Both the position numbers and the translations under genes were made by a program. From Clusia tigrina (Eukaryota > Arthropoda > Insecta > Diptera > Clusiidae), in contig OV050032.1 in the NCBI GenBank assembly GCA_920105625.2, forward strand, positions 69,917,879 to 69,981,878: DNA of 64,000 nt. The letters run 5' to 3'. Each line of letters starts with the position of its first letter. Position 1 is the stretch's first letter. Positions 53,607 through 62,109 of this stretch are shown here, one piece after another. A model generated the notes under the pieces. It ran no database searches. It was not told the DNA's origin and saw nothing but the letters and a program-made list of their open reading frames with translations.

Positions 53607-53649
53607 ACTCAGTGAGAGCTTCTGGTTTTTAATCGTTCTCCCACTGAGT
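53607..53649 (+). other. Leader hairpin 6
   Basis: The stem is ACTCAGTGAGAG (53607-53618) with CTCCCACTGAGT (53638-53649), with the same single A-C mismatch as hairpins 2 and 4. TTCAG/CTGAA of hairpins 2 and 4 is replaced by CTCAG/CTGAG, a paired change. The loop at 53619-53637 has T for C at its second base. Confidence 0.8.
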
Positions 53650-53801
53650 CACAGAGACACACACTTACCGGGACGTAGAGACGTAAAAACAAGTACACAT
53701 TGAATAAGTCATTTATACACTAAGCAAGTTGATTTGTATAGAGTTAAGGAAGTAGCTTTGTTTTGAGCAAGGACTAACAAGAGTCCATAATCAATACACT
53801 A

Positions 53802-53807
53802 AATAAA
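53802..53807 (+). terminator. Poly(A) signal candidate, 5' LTR
   Basis: This is AATAAA in CTAAATAAATACG, followed within about 50 bp by T-rich sequence (TATATTTTTCTG). In a full-length transcript, the copy in the 3' LTR at 57891 would be the one used. Confidence 0.6.
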
Positions 53808-53907
53808 TACGTTGAAATTAATTTAACACACAGGATTTTATATTTTTCTGTACACGACCCCTGGAGCCGCTGAGTTTTACCCCAGCTATAGAAAAGAGTC
53901 GTTACAG

Positions 53908-53925
53908 TGGCGCCCGAGCAGGGAC
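53908..53925 (+). promoter_or_regulatory. Primer binding site, tRNA-Lys type
   Basis: TGGCGCCCGAGCAGGGAC lies one base after the 5' LTR. It is complementary to the 3' end of metazoan tRNA-Lys(UUU) including CCA, except that one position would be a G-U pair. The same primer class is used by lentiviruses and is reported for Osvaldo-type elements. This site marks the start of minus-strand DNA synthesis. Confidence 0.88.
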
Positions 53926-54125
53926 TCTGAGTAAAAGAAAACTAAATCAGCCCGTCAGACTTTGAAAAAGAAAAGACTAAATCGCAAGGAAGCTCAGCTC
54001 GTGAGGGAATTTACCAGGGCAAACAGAAAGCTACGTCTACGCAGTCACGCATAATACAGCCGAATAAGCGCCAGCTTATAATACACACACAGATTGTCTT
54101 CATCGTCACCTAAGACTTTCACAGG
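53926..54125 (+). other. Internal leader between PBS and gag
   Basis: This is 200 bp without any ATG. It holds a purine-rich stretch (GAGTAAAAGAAAACTAAATC and a second similar AAAAGACTAAATC at 53971) and a short CA run just before gag. It is the usual location of packaging signals in retroelements, but no specific motif is recognised. Confidence 0.5.
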
Positions 54126-56447
54126 ATGGTGAAAACAAGCTGGGTGTACTTGTTACGCAAGGATGAGCTGGTGATCTTTGCTGATGAATTCGGTGTAGAG
54201 GCTACAGGTACCGTGGATGAAGTCCGTAAACGTCTTTCCGACTTCTTCACTGAAACAGAGCTGACTCAGGATCAGAAATACCAATTGCAGAAGCTACAAT
54301 CCAAGTACGTTAAGAGCACATCCCCAAGGCCGGCTGTGTCCATAGTTACCCGCGAAACGCTGGAAGTGGACAGGCCAGAGGCATACACAGGTACAACACT
54401 AACGGCAGAGAACCCAGGGGTACGGAGAACACTACAGCATCGCTCCGTGTCACCTGCAACAATGAATCAACAGCACAACGGGATTGTACAGTACGCCGTT
54501 GTGATTGACCAGGTGAGGAAGTGGTCCCTTAACTTTGACGGAGGGCGTGACCCGCTAGCGTTTATAGAGCGAGTCGAGGAATTGGCAGATGTGTACGAAA
54601 TAAACAAAGATTTCCTTCCGCGTACTATGCCTGAACTCTTGAGAGAACGAGCACTCATGTGGTTCAGAAACAACAATCGAGCGTGGCGGGATTGGCGTAC
54701 ATATAGGAGAGACTTTCTAAAATTCTTCTTGCCAGCACGATACATGGAGAAACTCGAAGACCAGATCCGCCAGCGTCACCAGAGACCCAGAGAAGGGTTC
54801 AAGCAGTTTGTAGTTGAATTGCAGAATCTAATGCGGCACTTGGACTATTCCGAAGAACAGAAACTGGAGCGTATTTTCCAGAACAGCCTGCCAGAATACC
54901 AGCTATATGTGCGCCGCAGAGATTTCACATCGCTAGCAGAGCTGATAGAAATGGCTGCAGACTTGGAGAGCATACGGAGAGAAGGCGAACAACTACCAGC
55001 GCCACCCATACAACGGCGAAGAGAGCAAGGTCCACCACGAGAGGTGAGAAACTGTCAGGTGACGGTAGAGAGCAGAGAGACACCCATAGAACCAAGAACA
55101 GCCTGCTGGCGTTGTGGCCAAAATGGTCATATAGCACGCATATGTCGCAACGCACAGATCCTGTTCTGTTGGGAGTGTGGTCAAAGGGATGTGAGGACTA
55201 TAGAGTGCTGCAAACTAAGAGCACCAACCGATCGAGAGCTACCGACGACAGAAACACAGCATGCCACAAAGGAGAGACAGCAGACTTCCCCATTGGAAAA
55301 CTTATTGCACTGTGACGGACAACGAATCTGCGCCACCGTTTCGATTGGCACAGAAACTGTCACAGCAACACTGGACACAGGGGCAACTCACAGTTTTGTG
55401 AGCAGAGAGCTAGCACGAAAGCTACGCTCTTCCACCAGCAAATTTGGAAAATCCAATACCAGAGCACGTATGGCAGACGGAAGTGCTAGGAGAGTCAGTG
55501 GGACATTGACGGCAACTGTAAGGCTTGGAGAGCAGACATGCGAGCAAGAGCTACTTATCATGCCTGATTCCATTAATGAGCTACTCCTTGGACTAGACTT
55601 CATGGCAAGCCTAGGAATGACAGTGAAGTGTGGTGAACAGGAGATCACATTGGGACCTCAAAACAATTGCGTGCAACCCCGAGATATTGCAATGTGCACG
55701 ACAATTCGTGTTGAGAATGCCACACAAATCCATTCAACGACTTCCAAGAGGCACGCCAGCGACAAAAATGCTCAGATAAAGAGACACAACAGAGAATACA
55801 CAGAGAACCAACGAATTCGCAAACACACAACACCAAGAACAAAGATGACTCACACGAACGAATTCACCTGCCACGGACTATGCCCAGCGAAATCCCACAG
55901 CGAATCCCACAAAAGCATATATAGAAGGACCACACATGAATCAGCATATGGGCCTCGGAAAAAGGACGCAGGCGCAACCAAACGCGAGGAGCTGGCACAG
56001 CTAAGTCAAAATACAATCAGAGCAATCAGGGTATCTCCTAATCACTTCGCAAAGTCAGAACCAGTGCGAAACAACCAAAACATACCACGTAGACAACGTG
56101 GCAGACCAAGGGACAACCACCGTGCAATCAAGTGCACCAAACACAGCAGAAGCGATGACAAGAGGAATAAACGTGACTTCAATAGCCACCAACCCAACAG
56201 CATTAAACAACAGAGGCAGTCAACAGAGAAACATACGACAAACACAGGCACCTTATTCACATTCCAAAACATAGAAGAGCTACAAGGACCAAAAGGAGGT
56301 GATCTGCCACAGAACTTGGTAGCTGAAGTTTTGCAAATAGCCAAAGGGGCTCAGCAAAAACGGACACGAGGGCGAATACGATTTAGGCGAGACGCATACA
56401 GAGTGACCCTCAACCGTGACGCTGTCATCATTTTTCATCGTCGGTAA
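54126..56447 (+). CDS. gag: Gag-protease polyprotein, no pol
   Basis: This is a single 773-codon ORF. The start is the first ATG of the predicted transcript, with A at -3 and G at +4. Residues 9-42 resemble a SAP-type DNA-binding helix pair. Residues 127-285 look like the retrotransposon Gag (capsid) domain, with W133 and tryptophan-rich helices. A zinc knuckle follows with C327, C330, H335 and C340. A second knuckle has C348, C351 and C361, but V356 replaces histidine. The aspartic protease begins near residue 400, with catalytic D417-T418-G419 and the L487-L488-G489 flap/core motif. Residues from about 525 to 773 are rich in K, R, H, T and N, match nothing I know, and include an AT-hook-like RGRPR at 658-662. 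The stop codon lies against the polypurine tract. Gag forms the particle and the protease cleaves it. Gag and protease are in one frame without a frameshift. The tail may be a joint left by loss of pol. Confidence 0.9.
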   Translation: MVKTSWVYLLRKDELVIFADEFGVEATGTVDEVRKRLSDFFTETELTQDQKYQLQKLQSKYVKSTSPRPAVSIVTRETLEVDRPEAYTGTTLTAENPGVRRTLQHRSVSPATMNQQHNGIVQYAVVIDQVRKWSLNFDGGRDPLAFIERVEELADVYEINKDFLPRTMPELLRERALMWFRNNNRAWRDWRTYRRDFLKFFLPARYMEKLEDQIRQRHQRPREGFKQFVVELQNLMRHLDYSEEQKLERIFQNSLPEYQLYVRRRDFTSLAELIEMAADLESIRREGEQLPAPPIQRRREQGPPREVRNCQVTVESRETPIEPRTACWRCGQNGHIARICRNAQILFCWECGQRDVRTIECCKLRAPTDRELPTTETQHATKERQQTSPLENLLHCDGQRICATVSIGTETVTATLDTGATHSFVSRELARKLRSSTSKFGKSNTRARMADGSARRVSGTLTATVRLGEQTCEQELLIMPDSINELLLGLDFMASLGMTVKCGEQEITLGPQNNCVQPRDIAMCTTIRVENATQIHSTTSKRHASDKNAQIKRHNREYTENQRIRKHTTPRTKMTHTNEFTCHGLCPAKSHSESHKSIYRRTTHESAYGPRKKDAGATKREELAQLSQNTIRAIRVSPNHFAKSEPVRNNQNIPRRQRGRPRDNHRAIKCTKHSRSDDKRNKRDFNSHQPNSIKQQRQSTEKHTTNTGTLFTFQNIEELQGPKGGDLPQNLVAEVLQIAKGAQQKRTRGRIRFRRDAYRVTLNRDAVIIFHRR

Positions 56448-56460
56448 AGTGGGGAGGGCG
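56446..56460 (+). promoter_or_regulatory. Polypurine tract
   Basis: AAAGTGGGGAGGGCG ends directly at the 3' LTR and overlaps the stop codon of the ORF by two bases. Its core GGGGAGGG (56451-56458) is the expected primer for plus-strand DNA synthesis. The retained tract shows that the element keeps all cis elements needed for reverse transcription. Confidence 0.85.
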
Positions 56461-57247
56461 TGTAAGAACCAAAATCTTCTGTGGGAAATTTTGGCCCACA
56501 CTACAAATGACAGAGTCGCCACGAAACTATATACACACACACATCACGATAAAATACCCGAACCGAAGCAACTACATTAGAAATTTAACGAAAAAACTAC
56601 AAGCATTGTAACCAATTAGCGCGGCCGTGGTAGGAGCGCAGATCAGTAGCAGCATATTAGACCAGTTGGAATAATAACTAGGATTACAACAAAAGCAACC
56701 TCACGCACAGCCAACGATCTTGCCAATCAGCGCTATGCTTGCAAAGAGCGAGGAAAAACACAGCGACGAGGAATACAACAAATACATGCCGGACAAGAGA
56801 AGGTGAGTGCACGAACTCAGCGGTGGAATTCGCCGAGTGCGCTCGCTCGGAAATCTTACACCAACAACACGAAGAAACGAGAGCGAAGCACAAGACGGAC
56901 AACGACAGAACCACCACCACGCCAACGGCCGGCAAGTACAAAGCACAAGAGGGAAATGCTGGTTGGCAGTTAAATTAAATATTTAACAACAACAACACTA
57001 TAGGATTCCGGACAGCGCTGCTGGCAGGCAACAATACTGCAGGCTAACCAGGGACCGTTGGAGTGAGGTGGCTGACCGCCAGAAGTTGAAGGTGGCCCAA
57101 GGGCAAAAGACGGCAACACCAACAAGCCTGACTGCAACAACAACAAGCCTGCCACAACAACAACAATCGACTACTGGCCAACGGAAGTAAAATCACACAA
57201 CGGTGGCCTGCGAACAACAACATGTGTCAGCCGCTGCGACCTGGGAC

Positions 57248-57255
57248 TATATAAA
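57248..57255 (+). promoter_or_regulatory. TATA box of the 3' LTR
   Basis: TATATAAA corresponds to 53159-53166. If active, it would drive transcription rightward into the satellite. Confidence 0.65.
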
Positions 57256-57342
57256 CCACGTAGCCCAGGCAGTAAGTCTCTTCTTCGGACACCAGCATCC
57301 TGACTAGCAACAGCTCTACAAAGTACCATACGAACATAAAAA

Positions 57343-57738
57343 GCTTAGCAAGAACCTCTGGTTTTTAATCGTTTTCTTGCTAAGTCATACACAGACAGAG
57401 ACTACAGGGATTCAGTGAGAGCCTCTGGTTTTTAATCGTTCTCCCACTGAATCACTGAGACACATACGCAACCGAGACTTAGGAAGCTTAGCAAGAACCT
57501 CTGGTTTTTAATCGTTTTCTTGCTAAGCCATACACAGACAGAGACTACAGGGATTCAGTGAGAGCCTCTGGTTTTTAATCGTTCTCCCACTGAATCACTG
57601 AGACACATACGCCACCGAGACTTAGGGACTTAGAGGGAACCTCTGGTTTTTAATCGTTTTCCCACTAAGTCATACGCCGTACAGAGACCATAGGAACTCA
57701 GTGAGAGCTTCTGGTTTTTAATCGTTCTCCCACTGAGT
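57343..57738 (+). ncRNA. Six-hairpin array, 3' LTR copy
   Basis: This is the exact counterpart of 53254-53649. In a transcript from the 5' LTR ending at the 3' LTR poly(A) site, the array would be present at both RNA ends because it lies in R. Confidence 0.78.
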
Positions 57739-57890
57739 CACAGAGACACACACTTACCGGGACGTAGAGACGTAAAAACAAGTACACATTGAATAAGTCA
57801 TTTATACACTAAGCAAGTTGATTTGTATAGAGTTAAGGAAGTAGCATTGTTTTGAGCAAGGACTAACAAGAGTCCATAATCAATACACTA

Positions 57891-57896
57891 AATAAA
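57891..57896 (+). terminator. Poly(A) signal candidate, 3' LTR
   Basis: This AATAAA is the copy expected to direct 3' end formation of the element transcript. T-rich sequence follows at 57919-57930. Confidence 0.65.
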
Positions 57897-57995
57897 TACG
57901 TTGAAATTAATTTAACACACAGGATTTTATATTTTTCTGTACACGACCCCTGGAGCCGCTGAGTTTTACCCCAGCTATAGAAAAGAGTCGTTACA

Positions 57996-57999
57996 AGGT
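57996..57999. repeat. Target site duplication, right
   Basis: This is AGGT immediately after the terminal TTACA of the 3' LTR. Removing 52372-57999 restores an uninterrupted satellite monomer. Confidence 0.93.
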
Positions 58000-60900
58000 C
58001 ATTTGAAGTTTTATCAGTGTTTGATTTTGGACTCAAGGGTAGCATAGCTTTGAGCGATAACCTAAATTGTCAAGAGGCTCGAGTACTTTATTGTTACAAA
58101 ATTTAAAGGTTTTATGACTCTCCAGTAAAAAGTTACAAGAATTTGTATGCTGCAAACTTTGATAGGTGGAGGACGTACCGTATAGAAGTTAGTGCCATTT
58201 GAAGTTTTATCAGTGTTTGATTTGGGACTCAAGGGTAGCATAGCTTTGAGCGATAGCTTAAATTGACAAGAGGCTCGAGTACTTTATTGTTACAAAATTT
58301 CAAGGTTTTATGACGCTCCAGTAAAAAGTTACAAGCATTTGTATGTTGCAAACTTTGATAGGTGGAGGACGTACCGTATAGAAGTTAGGGCCATTTGAAG
58401 TTTTATCAGTGTTTGATTTGGGACTCAAGAGTAGCATAGCTTTGAGCGATAGCTTAAATTGACAAGAGGCTCGAGTACTTTATTGTTACAAAATTTCAAG
58501 GATTTATGACGCTCCAGTAAAAAGTTACAAGCATTTGTATGTTGCAAACTTTGATAGGTGTAGGACGTACCGTATAGAAATCAGGGCCATTTGAAGTTTT
58601 CTCAGTGTTTGATTTGGGACTCAAGGGTAGCATAGCTTTGAGCGATAACTTAAATTGACAAGAGGCTCGAGTACTTTATTGTTACAAAATTTAAAGATTT
58701 TATGACGCTCCAGTAAAAAGTTAAAAGCATTTGATTGTTGCAAAATTTGATAGGTGTAGGACGCACCGCATAGAAGTTAGGGCCATTTGAAGTTTTATCA
58801 GTGTTTGATTTGGGACTCAAGGGTAGCTTAGCTATGAGGTATAGCTTAAATTGACAAGAGGCTTGAGTACTTTATTGTTACAAAATTTCAAGGTTTTATA
58901 ACGCTCCAGTAAAAATTTACAAGCATTTGTATGTTGCAAACTTTGATAGGTGTAGGACGTACCGTACAGAAGTTAGGGCCATTTGAAGTTTTATCAGTGT
59001 TTGATTTGGGACTCAAGGGTAGCATAGCTTTGAGCGATAGCTTAAATTGACAAGGGGCTCGAGTACTTTATTGTTACAAAATTTCAAGGTTTTATGACGC
59101 TCCAGTAAAAAGTTACAGGAATTTGTATGTTGCAAATTTTGATAGGTGTAGGACGTACCGTATAGAAGTTAGGGTCATTTGAAGTTTTATCAGTGTTTGA
59201 TTTTGGACTCAAGGGTAGCATAGCTTGGAGCGATAGCTTAAATTGTCAAGAGGCTCGAGTACTTTATTGTTACAAAATTTCAAGGTTTTATGACGCTCCA
59301 GTAAAAAGTTACAAGCATTTGTATGTTGCAAACTTTGATAGGTGTAGGACGTACCGTATAGAAGTTAGAGCCGTTTGAAGTTTTCTCAGTGTTTGATTTG
59401 GGACTCAAGGGTAGCATAGCTTTGAGCGATAGCTTAAATTGACAAGGGGCTCGAGTACTTTATTGTTACAAAATTTCAAGGTTTTGTTACACTCCAGCAA
59501 AAAGTTACAAGCATTTGTATGTTGCAAATTTTGATAGGTGTAGGACGTACCGTATAGAAGTTAGGGCCATTTGAAGTTTTATCAGTGTTTGATTTTTGAC
59601 TCAAGGGTAGCATAGCTTTGAGCGATAGCTTAAATTGATAAGAGGCTCGAGTACTTTATTGTCACAAAATTTCAAGGTTTTATAACGCTCTAGCAAAAAG
59701 TTACAAGCATTTGAATATTGCAAACTTTCATAAGTCTAGGAGGCACCGTATTGAAGTTAGGGCCATTTGAAGTTTTATCAGAGTTTGATTTGGGACTCAA
59801 GGGTAGCATAGCTTTGAGCGATAACTTAAATTGACAAGAGGCTCGAGTACTTTATTGTTACAAAATTTAAAGATTCTATGACGCTAAAGTAAAAAGTTAA
59901 AAGCATTTGATTGTTGCAAAATTTGATAGGTGTCGGACGTACCGTATAGAAGTTAGGGCCATTTGAAGTTTTATCAGTGTTTGATTTGGGACTCAAGGGT
60001 AGCATAGCTATGAGGTATAGCTTAAATTGACAAGAGGCTTGAGTACTTTATTGTTACAATATTCAAGGTTTTTTGACGCTCCAGTAAAACGTTACAAGAA
60101 TTTGTATGCTGCTCTTTGATAGGTGGAGGACGTACCGTCTAGAAGTTAGGGCCATTTGAAGTTTTATCAGTGTTTGATTTGGGACTCAAGGGTAGCATAG
60201 CTTTGAGCGATAGCTTAAATTGACAAGAGGCTCGAGTACTTTATTGTTACAAAATTTCAAGGTTTTATGACGCTCCAGTAAAAAGTTACAAGCATGTATG
60301 TTGCAAACTTTGATAGGTGGAGGACGTACCGTATAGAATTTAGGGCCATTTGAAGTTCTATGAGTGTTTGATTTGGGACTCAAGCGTGGTATAGCTTAAA
60401 TTGACAAGAGGCTCGAGTACTTTATTGTTACAAAATTTCAAGGTTTTATGACGCTCCAGTAAAAAGTTACAAGCATTTGTATGTTGCAAACTTTGATAGG
60501 TGTAGGACGTACCGTATAGAAGTTAGGGCCATTTGAAGTTTTCTCAGTGTTTGATTTGGGACTCAAGGGTAGCATAGCTTTGAGCGATAACTTAAATTGA
60601 CAAGAGGCTCGAGTACTTTATTGTTACAAAATTACAAGGTTTTATGACGCTCCAGAAAAAAGTTACAAGCATTTGTATGTTGCAAACTTTGATAGGTGTA
60701 GGACGTACCATATAGAAGTTAGGGCCATTTGAAGTTTTATCAGTGTTTGATTTGGGACTCAAGGGTAGCATAGCTATGAGGTATAGCTTAAATTGACAAG
60801 AGGCTTGAGTACTTTATTGTTACAAATATTCAAGGTTTTATGACGCTCTAGTAAAACGTTACAAGAATTTGTATGCTGCTCTTTGATAGGTGGGGGACGT

Positions 60901-62109
60901 ACCGTCTAGAAGTTAGGGTCATTTGAAGTTTTATCAGTGTTTGATTTGGGACTCAAGGGTAGCATAGCTTTGAGCGACAGCTTAAATTGATAAAAGGCTC
61001 GAGTACTTTATTGTCACAAAATTTCAAGGTTTTATAACGCTCTAGCAAAAAGTTACAAGCACTTAAATGTTGCAAACTTTCATAAGTCTAGGACGCACCG
61101 TATTGAAGTTAGGGCCATTTGAAGTTTTATCAGTTTTTGATTTGGGACTCAAGGGTAGCATAGCTTTGAGCGATAACTTAAATTGACAAGAGGCTCGAGT
61201 ACTTTATTGTTACAAAATTTAAAGATTCTACGACGCTCCAGTAAAAAGTTAAAAGCATTTGATTGTGGCAAAATTTGATAGGTGTAGGACGCACCGTATA
61301 GAAGTTAGGGCCATTTGAAGTTTTATCAGTGTTTGATTTGGGACTCAAGGGTAGCATAGCTATGAGGTATAGCTTAAATTGACAAGAGGCTTGAGTACTT
61401 TATTGTTACAAATATTCCAGGTTTTATGACGCTCTAGTAAAACGTTACAAGAATTTGTATGCTGCTCTTTGATAGGTGGGGGACGTACCGTCTAGAAGTT
61501 AGGGCCATTTGAAGTTTTATCAGTGTTTGATTTGGGACTCAAGGGTAGCATAGCTTTGAGCGATAGCTTAAATTGACAAGAGGCTCGAGTACTTTATTGT
61601 TACAAAATTTCAAGGTTTTATGACGCTCCAGTAAAAAGTTACAAGCATTTGTATGTTGCAAACTTTGATAGGTGGAGGACGTACCGTATAGAAGTTAGGG
61701 CCATTTGAAGTTTTCTCAGTGTTTGATTTGGGACTCAAGGGTAGCTTAGCTATGAGGTATAGCTTAAATTTGCAAGAGGCTTGAGTACTTTATTGTTACA
61801 AAATTTCAAGGTTTTATGACGCTCCAGTAAAAAGTTACAAGCATTTGTATGTTGCAAACTTTGATAGGTGTAGGACGTACCGTATAGAAGTTAGGGCCAT
61901 TTGAAGTTTTATCAGTGTTTGATTTGGGACTCAAGGGTAGCATAGCTTTGAGCGATAGCTTAAATTGACAAGGGGCTCGAGTACTTTATTGTTACAAAAT
62001 TTCAAGGTTTTATGACGCTCCAGTAAAAAGTTACAGGAATTTGTATGTTGCAAATTTTGATAGGTGTAGGACGTACCGTATAGAAGTTAGGGTCATTTGA
62101 AGTTTTATC

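Larger units (their letters stand above)
53254..53649 (+). ncRNA. Six-hairpin array in predicted R region
   Basis: Six stem-loops follow one another, alternating between two stem types. Hairpins 1, 3 and 5 have stems of the CTTAG type; 2, 4 and 6 have stems of the TTCAGTG or CTCAGTG type. Each stem is 11-13 bp with at most one mismatch. The 19-nt loop CCTCTGGTTTTTAATCGTT is identical in five, and hairpin 6 differs at one base. Stem sequences differ between hairpins with paired, compensatory changes while the loop stays constant, which favours selection on RNA structure. Hairpins 1-2 and 3-4 are a 143-bp tandem duplication, and 5-6 is a diverged third pair. This would lie in the 5' leader of the genomic RNA. 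Function is unknown; packaging, primer tRNA capture and translation control are all possible. Confidence 0.8.
52372..53906 (+). repeat. 5' LTR (1535 bp)
   Basis: It begins TGTAAGAACC and ends GTTACA, with a 5-bp terminal inverted repeat. U3 runs to about 53185. It contains a short CA run at 52443, an inverted repeat TGTGGG/CCCACA at 52391-52411, and several CAA runs around 52900-53140. A TATA box is at 53159. The predicted R region is long (about 53185 to 53825) and holds six related stem-loops. An AATAAA lies at 53802 and U5 is the last 80 or so bases. Small ORFs in both directions inside the LTR have no recognisable domain and look like chance. Confidence 0.95.
52372..57995 (+). mobile_element. 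Non-autonomous gag-protease LTR retrotransposon
   Basis: This 5624-bp element consists of two 1535-bp direct LTRs around a 2554-bp internal region. LTR ends are TGTAA and TTACA. In order it has 5' LTR, primer binding site one base after the LTR, a 200-bp leader, one 773-codon ORF, a polypurine tract abutting the 3' LTR, and the 3' LTR. Gag and an aspartic protease are encoded. No reverse transcriptase, RNase H or integrase motif was found, and the internal region is too short to hold them. The tRNA-Lys-like primer site, long LTRs and 4-bp target duplication resemble what is known of Osvaldo/Ulysses-type Ty3/gypsy elements of Drosophila; the family assignment is inference. The LTRs differ at one base (T at 53757, A at 57846), which implies recent insertion. 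The element must rely on an autonomous relative. Confidence 0.93.
56461..57995 (+). repeat. 3' LTR (1535 bp)
   Basis: This is a direct repeat of 52372-53906 at an offset of 4089 bp. Comparing the two by eye along their full length I find one difference: A at 57846 here, T at 53757 in the 5' LTR. It carries its own TATA box, hairpin array and poly(A) signal. Confidence 0.95.
51727..59241 (+). repeat. 17-monomer offset duplication, interrupted copy
   Basis: This is the second copy of 48400-50090. The offset is 3327 bp up to the retrotransposon at 52372. After removing the 5624-bp element and one copy of the target duplication, the offset is again 3327 bp at 57996. One extra monomer (about 58.42-58.61 kb) raises it by 196 bp further on. 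The ends are approximate. Confidence 0.85.

Noticed and set aside
53254..53649. Insulator-type DNA binding array like that in the gypsy leader
   Set aside because: Possible because the 19-base core is repeated, but the paired changes in the flanking stems are better explained by RNA structure, and no known insulator protein motif was recognised.
55700..56447. Remnant of integrase, chromodomain or envelope in the ORF tail
   Set aside because: No zinc-binding HHCC, DDE residues, aromatic cage or membrane segment was visible, so I left it as unrecognised.
54467..56540. Minus-strand and alternate-frame ORFs within the gag-protease region
   Set aside because: They overlap a clear Gag and protease reading frame and have no recognisable features.
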